From Bradyrhizobium retamae (GTDB lineage: Bacteria; Pseudomonadota; Alphaproteobacteria; Rhizobiales; Xanthobacteraceae), in contig NZ_LLYA01000170.1 of assembly GCF_001440415.1 (NCBI RefSeq), positions 62,001 to 126,000 of the forward strand: a DNA stretch of 64,000 nt. The letters run 5' to 3'. The notes beneath the pieces were generated by a model. It worked only from the letters and a program-made list of their open reading frames with translations, was not told the DNA's origin and did not search any database. A program made the translations under genes and the position numbers. Below are positions 7,156 to 14,827 of the stretch, piece by piece (position 1 is the first letter of the stretch; each line of letters begins with the position of its first letter).

Positions 7156-9693
7156 ATGGCGACCGGCTTCTCCGTATTTGTGAACATCGGAGGCAAGGTT
7201 AGCCCGAGCCTCAACGCCGCCGTCAGCGCAGCGAAGTCTCAGGTCAATGGCCTCGGGGCTTCGCTCGCCGGCATGGCCGCAAGAATCAACGCACCGTTCG
7301 CGGCCGTCAACAATCATCTGACCGATACCTCGAAGCGTATGGCGGCGATGCAGCGCGCGGGCCGCAACGCGACGTTTGGCGTTACGGCACCGGCCGCTTG
7401 GTTCGGCGCTAACTTGATAAAGGATGCTTCCGAGTTCGCCAAGGCCGGCAACATGGTCGAGGCGCTGGGCGAAGCGACCAAGCAACAGCGCGAAGAACTC
7501 TCGAAGTTGTCGCAGGACTTGGCCGGGCGATTCGATGCCGGCGGTGCGACGGGCATCATGAAGTCCGCGACCGAGCTTCTGAAGGCGGGCTTCACGTTCG
7601 AGCAGACCCGTGGGGCGCTGGAACAGGTTCTCGCTGCATCGGCGCTCGCTGGCGATATGACGCCGGCCGACGTTGGCGCGTCGCTCAGCAAGACGCTGAC
7701 GCAGTTCGCGATGCCTATGAAGACGTATGAGCAGGCGATGAAGTCTTCGACCATCGTCACCGACCGCATGGTCTACGCCGCCGTGTCCACGGTCGCGTCC
7801 ATGAAGGATATTGCGGAGACGTTCAAGTATGCCGGCGGCGTCGCTTCGACGACCGGCAACTCGCTCGACTCGGTCACGGCGATGACTATGGCGTTCGCCA
7901 AGGCTGGCGTGCTCGGCTCGGAAGCCGGCGTTGCGCTGCGCTCGGCTATCGTCCGTCTCGTCAAGATGCCGAAGGGCGGCATGAAGGCGTTGAGCCGCAT
8001 TGGGATGAACCTTGCCGACTACACGCAAGCGCGCCCGGTCACGGCCGATAGCGTTCTCACGGGCCTGAAGACGGACGGCATTGATGCGTCATCTGCCAAG
8101 GGCCAGATCGCGGACATCCTCAAGAACCGGGGCACCAAGGATCAGGCCACCATCTCGGCTGAGATCACCAAGGCGGTGCAGGGGACCATTGGCAGTTCGT
8201 CGGCGGTTGACGCCAACCAGATCGCGGAGTCGGTGAACGACGCTGTTGCGGCCGCTGGCTCGAAGGTCGATATCACGAAGTTCATGACCGACCTCAAGGC
8301 AAAGATGGACGCGGGTATCGCGACGACCGGCGACATCGCACAGATTCTCGAAGCGCGCCACATCTCGCGATACATGGCTCTGCTGAAGACCGACCTGCCG
8401 GCTCTGATCAAGGAAGTCACGGAGAAGTCGGACGGCTATTCTAAGAAGCAGTACGAGATCGCCAACCAGGGCTTGCCCGCCGTTCTGCTCAAGCTCAGTG
8501 CGGCTTGGGCAAAGCTGCGCAACACGGTAGTCGAGTCGGTCGGCGCGGACATCGCCAACGCCTTCACTCGCCTCGCCGACGCGATGCAAAACCTCGCGAA
8601 GACGAATCCCGCACTGTTGAAGCTGGCTGTCGGCTTTGCCGTTGCCGCAGCCGCAGCGGGTCCGCTGATGTTCGTTCTCGGCGCGCTCGGGCGCGTCGGG
8701 CTGCTCGCCATGCGCGGCCTCAACCTCGCAGTGATGGCATTGCTTGTGCCGTTTCGGCTTTTGGCCGTAGCCATCGTGGCGGCGACGGGGCGCTTCGCCG
8801 CGATGATGCTCGGCTTCCGCATGCTGACCGCGCTCGGTGCCGGCGCTACCCTTGCGGCGCTCGGTGGCAGCTTGCTCGCGCTCGGTCGAGCGATCCTGCT
8901 CTTCCCGATCACGGCTCTGCGCGCCATCACCGTTGCGATGTGGGCGCTCGTTGCCAACCCGGTCGGCCTGATTATCACCGCGCTCGTTGCCGCGCTCACT
9001 GCGCTTGGCGTGTGGGTCTACAACAATTGGGCGGGCATCAAGGAGTTCTTCAGCGCGTTCGGCAAGAGCTTTGTCGAGGGCGTCGGCGGGGCGAACGGGC
9101 CGCTGGGCACGATGGTCGGTCATCTTCAGAGCGCGTATAACTGGCTGTCGCAGTTGCTTGGCCCGCTCGATGCGACCGGCGCGAAGTGGCGTGAGTGGGG
9201 CGCGGCTGTCGGCGGCGCGGCGGCGACCGGCGTCAACACCGTGATCTCCGCGATCCAGCGATTGATCGGCTTCATCGGCACCGCCATCGGCGCGGCCGGA
9301 AGGCTCGGCAGTGCGATCAGCAATCTATGGTCATCGAAGGCGACCCCCAACGCACCGAATGCCTCGCCTATCGCTGGCGCTCGCGCGCTCGGTGGCCCCG
9401 TGACCTATGGCAAGCCGTACCTTGTCGGCGAGCGCGGCCCCGAGCTTTTCGTGCCCGGTCAGACCGGACGCATCGAGACGAACGACACGCTGCGCAGGTT
9501 GACCTCTGACGGGGCTGCGGCGGTCGCTGGCGCGTCTTCGTCGAGCAGCACGTCCAATACCAACAGCGCGACGATCAGCATTCAGGTCGCCGGAAACGGC
9601 AATGCAAACGACATCGCGCGTGAAGCTGAAGCCGCAGTCTACCGCGCGTTCGCTCGGCTCGAGTCCGAGCAGCGCGGCCTCTTGAGTGATTGA
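7156..9693 (+). CDS. phage tail tape measure protein
   Basis: The 845-residue product sets tail length and occupies the tube lumen. Helical Ala-rich segments begin the chain; the TP901-like core around residues 70-280 includes ATGIMKSATELLKAGF, DVGASLSKTLTQF, MKDIAETFKYAGG and EAGVALRSAI. A long hydrophobic block (about 490-640) follows, then the tape-measure C-terminal motif GGPVTYGKPYLVGERGPELF. The ATG at 7156 directly follows the stop of the -1 chaperone extension. The length fits a tail of medium size. The position between chaperone and gpU is canonical. Confidence 0.93.
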   Translation: MATGFSVFVNIGGKVSPSLNAAVSAAKSQVNGLGASLAGMAARINAPFAAVNNHLTDTSKRMAAMQRAGRNATFGVTAPAAWFGANLIKDASEFAKAGNMVEALGEATKQQREELSKLSQDLAGRFDAGGATGIMKSATELLKAGFTFEQTRGALEQVLAASALAGDMTPADVGASLSKTLTQFAMPMKTYEQAMKSSTIVTDRMVYAAVSTVASMKDIAETFKYAGGVASTTGNSLDSVTAMTMAFAKAGVLGSEAGVALRSAIVRLVKMPKGGMKALSRIGMNLADYTQARPVTADSVLTGLKTDGIDASSAKGQIADILKNRGTKDQATISAEITKAVQGTIGSSSAVDANQIAESVNDAVAAAGSKVDITKFMTDLKAKMDAGIATTGDIAQILEARHISRYMALLKTDLPALIKEVTEKSDGYSKKQYEIANQGLPAVLLKLSAAWAKLRNTVVESVGADIANAFTRLADAMQNLAKTNPALLKLAVGFAVAAAAAGPLMFVLGALGRVGLLAMRGLNLAVMALLVPFRLLAVAIVAATGRFAAMMLGFRMLTALGAGATLAALGGSLLALGRAILLFPITALRAITVAMWALVANPVGLIITALVAALTALGVWVYNNWAGIKEFFSAFGKSFVEGVGGANGPLGTMVGHLQSAYNWLSQLLGPLDATGAKWREWGAAVGGAAATGVNTVISAIQRLIGFIGTAIGAAGRLGSAISNLWSSKATPNAPNASPIAGARALGGPVTYGKPYLVGERGPELFVPGQTGRIETNDTLRRLTSDGAAAVAGASSSSSTSNTNSATISIQVAGNGNANDIAREAEAAVYRAFARLESEQRGLLSD

Positions 9694-9695
9694 TC

Positions 9696-10082
9696 ATGCA
9701 AAGCACCGTCCTTCTCGCGCTTGGCGCATATCGGTTCGCAGTCTCCAACGGCGCGTATCAGAAGTTCGACCGCACGTCGTCGTGGCGGTGGCCGTCTACT
9801 GAGCGCATCGGCATGGCCCCGGCACCGCAGTATGTCGGTCCCGGCGATGACACGATCACGATCGATGGCGTGATCTTCCCGCACTTCAGGGGCGGGTTGC
9901 GCCAGATCGACCAAATGCGCGCGCAGGCCGGTCTCGGCATGCCGCTGCCGCTTGTCTCGGGCTACGGCCGGTATCTCGGCGTCTACGTCATCGAGAAGAT
10001 CAGGGAGACTCAAGATGTCCTGATGTCGGACGGCGCTCCCCGCAAGATCGAGTTCCAGATCGAATTGAAGGCTTACGCGTGA
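9696..10082 (+). CDS. phage tail protein gpU-like
   Basis: A 128-residue protein of the P2 gpU family, a tail terminator or completion protein. Visible family pattern: LLALGAYRFAV, then the WRWPSTERIG motif, GDDTITIDGVIFPHFRGG and the C-terminal FQIELKAY. ATG at 9696 is preferred to the TTG two codons earlier. It starts two bases after the tape measure stop and its own stop overlaps the start of the gpX gene (TGATG), so the run is translationally coupled. Confidence 0.9.
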   Translation: MQSTVLLALGAYRFAVSNGAYQKFDRTSSWRWPSTERIGMAPAPQYVGPGDDTITIDGVIFPHFRGGLRQIDQMRAQAGLGMPLPLVSGYGRYLGVYVIEKIRETQDVLMSDGAPRKIEFQIELKAYA

Positions 10083-10288
10083 TGGAACAGTACACGACGA
10101 TGGAGGGCGACACTGCCGACCTGATCGCCTACCGGCGGTACGGCGTGACGCATGGCGCGACCGAAGCGATCCTGCGCGCCAATCCCGGTCTCGCTGCGGC
10201 GGGCACCAAGCTCCCCGAAGGCATGACGATCAACCTGCCGGCGTGGTCGGTGAAGAAGGAACTGAAGACCGTGAGGATTTGGTCATGA
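10082..10288 (+). CDS. phage tail protein gpX-like (LysM-type)
   Basis: The 68-residue product matches tail protein X of P2-like phages: EGDTADLIAYRRYG, an Asn-Pro-Gly stretch (RANPGLA) and LPEGMTINLP, the layout of a small LysM-like fold. In P2 it is part of the baseplate hub region. ATG at 10082 shares its A with the gpU stop; the stop overlaps the gpD start as ATGA. Length is normal for the family. Confidence 0.88.
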   Translation: MEQYTTMEGDTADLIAYRRYGVTHGATEAILRANPGLAAAGTKLPEGMTINLPAWSVKKELKTVRIWS

Positions 10289-11352
10289 GGCCCGCTGCAC
10301 GCATCATGCTCGACGGGATCGACATCACCGCGAACCTGCTCCCGGCGCCCTTCGGCATGCCGCTGGAAAGCGGTGGTCACGTCATTCCCGGCGGCGTTCT
10401 CGGCTTCGGCAAGGGCGCGCTGCTGTCGATCACCGTCACGGACAACGAAGGCAAGAAGTCGGACTCATGCGACCTTGAATTGGATGCCCGCGAGTACATC
10501 CCGTCGCCGGGCAAGGGATCGAAGCTGCGGGTCTGGCTCGGCTTTGCCGAGACCGGCGTCAACTACATGGGCACCTTTCTGATCGACTCGTGGACGAAGA
10601 AGGGCCGTCCCAAGATCATGACTGTGTCGGCGAAGGCGGCTGGCCTGACGACGGATATCAAGGCTCCGAAGTCGCGCTCGTATCATGAGAAGAGCGTCAG
10701 CGACATCGTCAATCAGATCGCCGGCAAGCACGGCCTGTCCGCTGTCGTGGCCGGCGAAATCGGGAGCATCAAGCCGGGGCATCTCGATCAGTCCAACGAG
10801 TCCGACCTCAACTTCCTGACCCGATTGGCTGGCCGCGTCGGTGCGAACTTCAAGCTGGCTGACGAGAAGATCATCTTTAACAAGGCGGGTTCCGGTCAGC
10901 TTCCCGGTGGCGGTGCCGCGCCTACGTTCGTCCTGGCTGAGACCGGCTGCACCGATTGGGATTGCACCGGCTCGACGCGCGGCGACTATCGGTCGGTCGA
11001 GGCGGCGTGGCACAACGTCAAGAAGGGCGAGCGCGAGTGGGTGAAGGAGGGCGGCGGCTCGCCGACGTTTCGCAGCCGGAAGCTCTTCAAGACGGAGGAA
11101 GAGGCGAAAGCGCAGGCCAAGGCCACGAAGGGCGCGCTCGCTCGCGGCAGCAAGGTCTTCGGTGCCAACTTTCTCGGCCGCACGGAGATGTTCGCGGGCG
11201 CCGGGTTGACCGCGATTGGGTTCGATCCTGACGTGGACGACTCCTACACGATCAAGTCTGCGATCCATCGCCTGAATGATCAGGGCCTCTCGACGCGCAT
11301 CTCATGCGAGCAGGGCGGCGAAGGCGATGACAATTCATGGGGCGGTGGCTAA
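10285..11352 (+). CDS. phage late control / hub protein gpD-like
   Basis: The 355-residue product fits the P2 gpD (VgrG gp27-like) baseplate hub family. Recognisable are the N-terminal RIMLDGIDIT, DNEGKKSDSCDLELDAR, then IVNQIAGKHGL, the SDLNFLTRLAGRVGANF motif near residue 175, and a C-terminal part that ends DDSYTIKSAIHRLNDQGLST. It makes the ring that joins tube and spike. The ATG at 10285 has GAGG eight bases upstream and overlaps the gpX stop. It is the last tail gene; the second 24-bp repeat follows its stop. Confidence 0.9.
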   Translation: MRPAARIMLDGIDITANLLPAPFGMPLESGGHVIPGGVLGFGKGALLSITVTDNEGKKSDSCDLELDAREYIPSPGKGSKLRVWLGFAETGVNYMGTFLIDSWTKKGRPKIMTVSAKAAGLTTDIKAPKSRSYHEKSVSDIVNQIAGKHGLSAVVAGEIGSIKPGHLDQSNESDLNFLTRLAGRVGANFKLADEKIIFNKAGSGQLPGGGAAPTFVLAETGCTDWDCTGSTRGDYRSVEAAWHNVKKGEREWVKEGGGSPTFRSRKLFKTEEEAKAQAKATKGALARGSKVFGANFLGRTEMFAGAGLTAIGFDPDVDDSYTIKSAIHRLNDQGLSTRISCEQGGEGDDNSWGGG

Positions 11353-11371
11353 GGCTACTCAAACGGTCCCG
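11348..11371 (+). repeat. 24-bp phage repeat, copy 2
   Basis: GCTAAGGCTACTCAAACGGT plus four further bases is the partner of the copy at 4628-4652. It starts at the gpD stop codon and lies 53 bases before the endolysin start. The next bases (to 11420) hold a loose TGATACT that could serve as a -10 element, but no -35 is convincing. Confidence 0.75.
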
Positions 11372-11423
11372 CCAACTGCGGAACGATTGGCAATGATACT
11401 CCCGAACATTTTCGGAGAGTGTC

Positions 11424-12338
11424 ATGCAGTCGATCACCATCAACAAGGGTTTGGGTTTCCAGAACGGGCGTCAGCTTCCGTTCGTGAAGAGCCCGAACAT
11501 CGGTGGCAAGCTCAACCCCGTTTACATCGTGATCCACGATACCGCGTCGGGCCTCAAGGAGGACGGCGACGTGTCGTGGCTGACTAACCGCGCCAGCAAG
11601 GTCTCGGCGCATGTCGTGGTCAGCCGCGAAGGCAAGATCACGCAGCTTGTGCCGTTCAACGTCGTCGCGTGGCACGCCGGTCAGTCTTCGTGGAAGGGCA
11701 AGAAGTTTCTCAACGCCTTCGCTGTCGGCATCGAGATCGACAACCCCGGCAAGATGGAGAAGGTCGCGGAGGGCGTCTATCGCAACTCCATCGTCACCAT
11801 CGACACCAACAAGAACCCGAAGCTGAAGGTCGAGTACGCCAAGACCAAGGCGCACGGTGCCGGCTACTGGCTGGCCTACAGTGACGAGCAGATCGCCGCC
11901 GTCGAGGAACTCTGTCGGGCGCTCGTTGACGCGTTCAACATCGAAGACATCGTGACTCACTGGATGATCTCGCCGGGTCGGAAGATTGACACCAACCCGC
12001 TGTATCCGCTCGAAGCCCTGCGCAAGGCGGTGCTCAATTACAAGCCGGTGGGGCTCATGTCGCAGTCGGACGAAGGCGAGCGCACCGACACCGACGAAAG
12101 CGGCGTGCCGGACGAAGTCGAGATCGAGCCGCACAACGCGATCCAGGACGAAAGTGCCGGCGGCGTTAGCAAGCTCAAGCAGTTCATCAAGAGCAAGTTC
12201 ACGACGGTATCGGGTCTCTTCGGTGGCCTGTCCCTGTCGTCGTTCACGGGTTTGCTCACTGACTGGAAGGTCATCACCGCGCTCGGCGTCTTCATCCTGA
12301 TCGGCCTCGCTCTCTGGATTTGGAGTGAGAAGAAGTGA
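11424..12338 (+). CDS. phage endolysin, N-acetylmuramoyl-L-alanine amidase with C-terminal membrane anchor
   Basis: This 304-residue protein has an Amidase_2 (AmpD-type) domain over residues about 15-205. Likely zinc ligands are H38 (VIHDT), H179 and D189 (the HWxxSPGRKxDTNP motif, with the ten-residue spacing of AmpD); E104 in VGIEID is the probable general acid-base region. It cuts the amide bond between MurNAc and L-Ala in peptidoglycan. A linker rich in Asp, Glu and Ser follows, then a hydrophobic helix (about 283-300, VITALGVFILIGLALWIW) and a short basic tail. The ATG has AGAG upstream and its stop overlaps the next start. A C-terminal anchor is unusual for an endolysin that waits in the cytoplasm. 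Confidence 0.9.
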   Translation: MQSITINKGLGFQNGRQLPFVKSPNIGGKLNPVYIVIHDTASGLKEDGDVSWLTNRASKVSAHVVVSREGKITQLVPFNVVAWHAGQSSWKGKKFLNAFAVGIEIDNPGKMEKVAEGVYRNSIVTIDTNKNPKLKVEYAKTKAHGAGYWLAYSDEQIAAVEELCRALVDAFNIEDIVTHWMISPGRKIDTNPLYPLEALRKAVLNYKPVGLMSQSDEGERTDTDESGVPDEVEIEPHNAIQDESAGGVSKLKQFIKSKFTTVSGLFGGLSLSSFTGLLTDWKVITALGVFILIGLALWIWSEKK

Positions 12339-12850
12339 TCGAGACCGTCAGGGGCTTCTTCACGGGGCTCGTCAAGGGCACGTTCATCTCCGACTTCCTG
12401 TGGGACATCGCGATCTCGGACGTGGTCTTGACCTCCATCGGCATGTTCGCGCTCTGCGCGGCCGTCGTTGGCTACATCCCCTTCGGTAGCTTGATCCCGG
12501 TCGTCGGCGGTTATGTGCGGGCGGCGAGGGCGCTCTTCATTCTGTCGCTGACCATCCTCGTCTTCTTGCTCGGCTTCCGCACGGCGGATCGGCGCGCTGA
12601 AGCCGCTGAGCTTCGAGCGAAGATGGAGATCAAGGACAACGTCATCGCCACGCAGAAGATCGACTTGGCCTTCTCCGCACAAGCAGCGGAGGAAGCCGCA
12701 GACGAGCGAAAGGCCGCAGCCGAGCGAGCCAAAGCCGACCAGGACAGGATTGCCAACTATGCGAAACAACTCGAAGCGCGCGGCGGTAATGCTGCTTGCC
12801 TGCTCACTGATGACGACTTTCCTCGCCGGCTGCGTGACGACCGGAAGTAA
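12335..12850 (+). CDS. Rz-like inner-membrane spanin, two predicted TM segments
   Basis: The 171-residue product starts at a GTG that overlaps the endolysin stop (GTGA). Hydrophobic segments lie at about residues 29-48 and 65-82, followed by a long Ala/Glu/Lys/Arg coiled coil (85-150) and a CLLTDDDFPRRLR tail like that of Rz proteins. The gene for a small lipoprotein starts inside its 3' end in the +1 frame, the layout of lambda Rz/Rz1. The product should span the periplasm and fuse the membranes at lysis. The first TM segment is extra relative to lambda Rz, so a fused holin-like part is possible but not shown. Confidence 0.75.
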   Translation: MIETVRGFFTGLVKGTFISDFLWDIAISDVVLTSIGMFALCAAVVGYIPFGSLIPVVGGYVRAARALFILSLTILVFLLGFRTADRRAEAAELRAKMEIKDNVIATQKIDLAFSAQAAEEAADERKAAAERAKADQDRIANYAKQLEARGGNAACLLTDDDFPRRLRDDRK

Positions 12851-13046
12851 TCCGCCTCCGATCAACCGCACCATTCCCCATGAGTCGACTCTTGTGCCTG
12901 ACGAAGTTCCCGCTCCCAATGTGCGCCCCGGTGTGGACGCGCGAGTGGCTTGGAAGCTCGAAGAGGCTGCACGGATCGAAGCAAACCATCGGCTTCGCGT
13001 GGGCCGCAGCAACGTGCGTAAGGCACGCATCAAGGCATCCCAATGA
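12759..13046 (+). CDS. Rz1-like outer-membrane lipoprotein spanin, nested start
   Basis: The ATG at 12759 lies inside the Rz-like gene, +1 frame. The 95-residue product has a basic N-terminus, a hydrophobic stretch and the lipobox LAGC with Cys25 as lipidation site, followed by Ser/Asn/Pro-rich residues (TGSNPPPIN). This is the usual make-up of Rz1 proteins, though it is longer than lambda Rz1 because a charged tail of about 40 residues follows. Overlapping 92 nt with Rz and extending beyond it is a known spanin architecture. Its stop overlaps the next start (ATGA). Confidence 0.8.
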   Translation: MRNNSKRAAVMLLACSLMTTFLAGCVTTGSNPPPINRTIPHESTLVPDEVPAPNVRPGVDARVAWKLEEAARIEANHRLRVGRSNVRKARIKASQ

Positions 13047-13384
13047 TCTCGATTGAAGAAGGCGTTGTCGCCGGCCTCGCAACACTGGCCGGTGGCGGCA
13101 TCGGCATACTGATCCGCAACGCCGTTCTGCACACGCGCAACCAAGCGTCGGCCAAGGCTGCGCAGGCCATTGCCCATGAGGCGAAGCAAGCCGCTGCCGA
13201 TGCCTTCCGTCTGGCTGCTGCCGCAGAGCGTGAGCTTGCGCAGTTCCGAGAAAAGGTCGCGCAGGAATACGCGACGATCCATCTGATCGACCGGCTCGAA
13301 GAGCGGCTGGTTCGGTCCCTCGATCGCGTCGCCGAACGCTTCGACAAATTTCTGACGAGTACCGCAAACAACGGAAAATCATGA
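13043..13384 (+). CDS. small membrane-anchored coiled-coil phage protein
   Basis: A 113-residue product, coupled to the spanin gene by an ATGA overlap. Residues about 7-25 are a Gly-rich hydrophobic segment (VVAGLATLAGGGIGILI), and the rest is a highly charged Ala-rich helix up to residue 100. I do not recognise a family. It sits in the lysis block, so a lysis or superinfection role is possible; a holin normally has a shorter cytoplasmic tail. Confidence 0.6.
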   Translation: MISIEEGVVAGLATLAGGGIGILIRNAVLHTRNQASAKAAQAIAHEAKQAAADAFRLAAAAERELAQFREKVAQEYATIHLIDRLEERLVRSLDRVAERFDKFLTSTANNGKS

Positions 13385-13408
13385 CCGCAGCGACGAACAG
13401 GAAGCATC

Positions 13409-13495
13409 ATGAGCGAACGAGTTTACATCGGCGTCATCGCCGTTGCCTTTGGCATTGTGTTCGCGCTGATCGCCTACGGCATCAGCCAAGTGTAA
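13409..13495 (+). CDS. 28-aa single-TM phage peptide
   Basis: ATG at 13409 with AGGAAG six bases upstream opens 28 codons ending in TAA. The peptide is a short polar head, then a hydrophobic helix (VYIGVIAVAFGIVFALIAYGI). A good ribosome site and a clean TM segment at the end of the lysis block support it as a real small membrane protein, possibly a holin partner. No family is recognised. Confidence 0.5.
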   Translation: MSERVYIGVIAVAFGIVFALIAYGISQV

Positions 13496-13788
13496 CGACG
13501 GCAAGGGCTACTGGATCGGGCCTGTCAGGGCCAGCCGGTTCGTTATTCTTTGGTCATTCGCTTCGAACGGTTTTGCACCAACGGAGGCCACGACCATGAA
13601 GCTGTAACCGCCTGACTGATTGGAAACCTTGGAACCGAACGCCTGAGAATTGATGGAGTAAATAGAGGCGGCTTTCGTACCCGCCGGGCTCAGTAAAAAG
13701 AGCGGGTTCAACGCGGACCCGGAGCACACGCAGCCTAAAGACGACATCAAGATCGACCGTGGGCGACACGGTCAAGAGGCCCGCCGGG
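13496..13788 (+). other. about 290 bp with no supported gene
   Basis: The stretch follows the last lysis gene. It begins with AAGGGCTACT at 13503, which matches the first ten bases of the phage repeat at 4631. A minus-strand frame (13508-13750, 80 codons) reads fairly protein-like but has no recognisable motif or good ribosome site. Nothing here is called with confidence. Confidence 0.4.
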
Positions 13789-13812
13789 GAAGCCCGAGCG
13801 GGCTTCTTTGTT
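13789..13812 (+). terminator. rho-independent terminator of the phage late operon
   Basis: GAAGCCC (13789-13795), loop GAGC and GGGCTTC (13800-13806) form a perfect 7-bp stem followed by TTTGTTAT. It ends the plus-strand tail and lysis run and sits next to the stop of a minus-strand micro-operon. Confidence 0.75.
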
Positions 13813-13951
13813 ATCCTATCACGCGGCTAAAGGCCGGATGCTGCTTGGCGGTTCTACCACTCTCTTGGGCATGTCCCATTGTGCTTGAAATAAGCGCCCA
13901 AAGGAGGACGATCACCATACCGACAAGTGTGATGCGCGTCGGGCGGTTCAC
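13811..13951 (-). CDS. 46-aa putative secreted peptide
   Basis: GTG at 13951 overlaps the stop of the 48-aa gene upstream (GTGA). The 46-residue product has a basic N-terminus, a hydrophobic core (ITLVGMVIVLLWALISS) and a small-residue site MGHA before a polar mature part. This is a signal-peptide layout that would release about 18 residues. It is the last of three overlapping minus-strand genes. Function unknown. Confidence 0.5.
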   Translation of the reverse strand: MNRPTRITLVGMVIVLLWALISSTMGHAQESGRTAKQHPAFSRVIG

Positions 13952-14094
13952 GAGATCACCGGGTATTCGAAGGCAACGCCTTCCGGATCGTTCTCCTCAA
14001 ACCACTTTTCTGCGGCATCTGCATTGGCGAACACTTTGATGTGCTCGGCATCGCCGACCTGTTTGCTTGTGTTAACGTAGACAAAAACGGTCAT
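13948..14094 (-). CDS. 48-aa conserved small protein
   Basis: ATG at 14094 overlaps the upstream gene's stop (ATGA). The 48-residue product reads MTVFVYVNTSKQVGD, then HIKVFANADAAEKWFEENDP and GVAFEYPV. I recall near-identical small proteins from many Bradyrhizobium genomes, with no known function. The alternating strand-helix-strand pattern suggests a compact fold. Coupling on both sides places it in the middle of a three-gene micro-operon. Confidence 0.75.
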   Translation of the reverse strand: MTVFVYVNTSKQVGDAEHIKVFANADAAEKWFEENDPEGVAFEYPVIS

Positions 14095-14381
14095 TGGTCT
14101 CTCTTCAGCTTGCGCTTGCCCCAGTGATGACCCTTGCGATCGGGATTAAAGACCCGTTCGACATGACGATTCAACGCGCGCATGACGCCGATCCGGGCCA
14201 ACATCGTCGGGCCGCCGGTCTCTGCAACCAGGATCAGCGCCTCCATGGCGGCCTGCCATTCCGGCGCGGAGTGCTCAGCCTTCGGCAGCTTCGTGATGTA
14301 GCTGGCGGCATCCCTCAAGGTGAGGAGCCACCGGCCATTCGGAAGCAGTATTGGGTCCTCAAACGAGGTGGACCAGGGCAA
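14091..14381 (-). CDS. 96-aa conserved hypothetical protein
   Basis: The product has the pattern FEDPILLPNGR, LVTLRDA-like, SYITKLPKAEHSAPEWQAAMEAL, GPTMLARIGVMRALNRHVERVF, which I recall as a conserved protein of Bradyrhizobium. No catalytic motif is seen. The start is a TTG at 14381 because an in-frame TAG lies a few codons upstream and no ATG is suitably placed. The stop overlaps the next ATG, so it heads the small minus-strand operon 14381-13811. Confidence 0.7.
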   Translation of the reverse strand: MPWSTSFEDPILLPNGRWLLTLRDAASYITKLPKAEHSAPEWQAAMEALILVAETGGPTMLARIGVMRALNRHVERVFNPDRKGHHWGKRKLKRDQ

Positions 14382-14481
14382 TAAAATCTACTCGGGGCAA
14401 TGATCTTGGGTGTTCCGCCCCAGCACACCCTATTCCTAGCGGCTTGTCACTAGTTCACGTTTTGTTCTATTATCCGCTATC

Positions 14482-14661
14482 GTGAAAAATGACCGCGAAA
14501 TCGAGATCCTGTTCAGGCGGCTTCGGCTGTACGACCGGCTTGAGCGCCGCGCAGAAGGCCTTATCCGAACAATCCAGCGAGAATTGAAGGAGCGCTATGG
14601 GCCTAGATCACGTTCGTTCCGAAATCGAGCACATGCGCGTCCAAGTCGGCCGGCAGCGTAA
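14482..14661 (+). CDS. possible 59-aa basic helical protein
   Basis: GTG at 14482 opens 59 codons. Residues 1-40 form an amphipathic charged helix (DREIEILFRRLRLYDRLERR), while the last 20 are Arg/Ser/Pro-rich and overlap the next gene's start in another frame. No clear ribosome site. The helical part looks genuine, the end may be fortuitous. Confidence 0.35.
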   Translation: MKNDREIEILFRRLRLYDRLERRAEGLIRTIQRELKERYGPRSRSFRNRAHARPSRPAA

Positions 14662-14827
14662 GGAAATCTTGCAGCTTCAGCGCGCCGGCATCTCGACTGC
14701 GGCGGCTGAGCTTATGCTGCAGAGGATGCTGGCTAAGATAGAGGGCCTTTGTGATGAGCGGGACCGGCTCAAGAAAGAGCAGGGCGGTCCGACGAAAGGG
14801 CGTGTGCTTGGCGGCCGGAGTTGGTGA
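14597..14827 (+). CDS. 76-aa coiled-coil conserved protein
   Basis: ATG at 14597 has AAGGAG seven bases upstream. The product is almost wholly helical and charged: DHVRSEIEHMRVQVGRQRKE, an AGISTAAAELMLQRMLAKIE turn-helix, and a basic end. I recall very similar short proteins spread through Bradyrhizobium, often next to accessory genes. Function unknown. Its stop overlaps the next start as TGATG. Confidence 0.7.
   Translation: MGLDHVRSEIEHMRVQVGRQRKEILQLQRAGISTAAAELMLQRMLAKIEGLCDERDRLKKEQGGPTKGRVLGGRSW

Noticed and set aside
13381..13599. 72-codon plus-strand frame overlapping the 28-aa peptide
   Set aside because: Arg/His-rich and lacks a ribosome site; the 28-codon frame has AGGAAG and a clear TM helix.
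13640..13720. GGGTTCAA-like stretch considered as a tRNA T-arm
   Set aside because: The flanking bases do not form a T-stem or an acceptor stem.
13508..13750. 80-codon minus-strand frame after the lysis genes
   Set aside because: Reads fairly well but has no ribosome site or known motif; kept only as part of the gap note.
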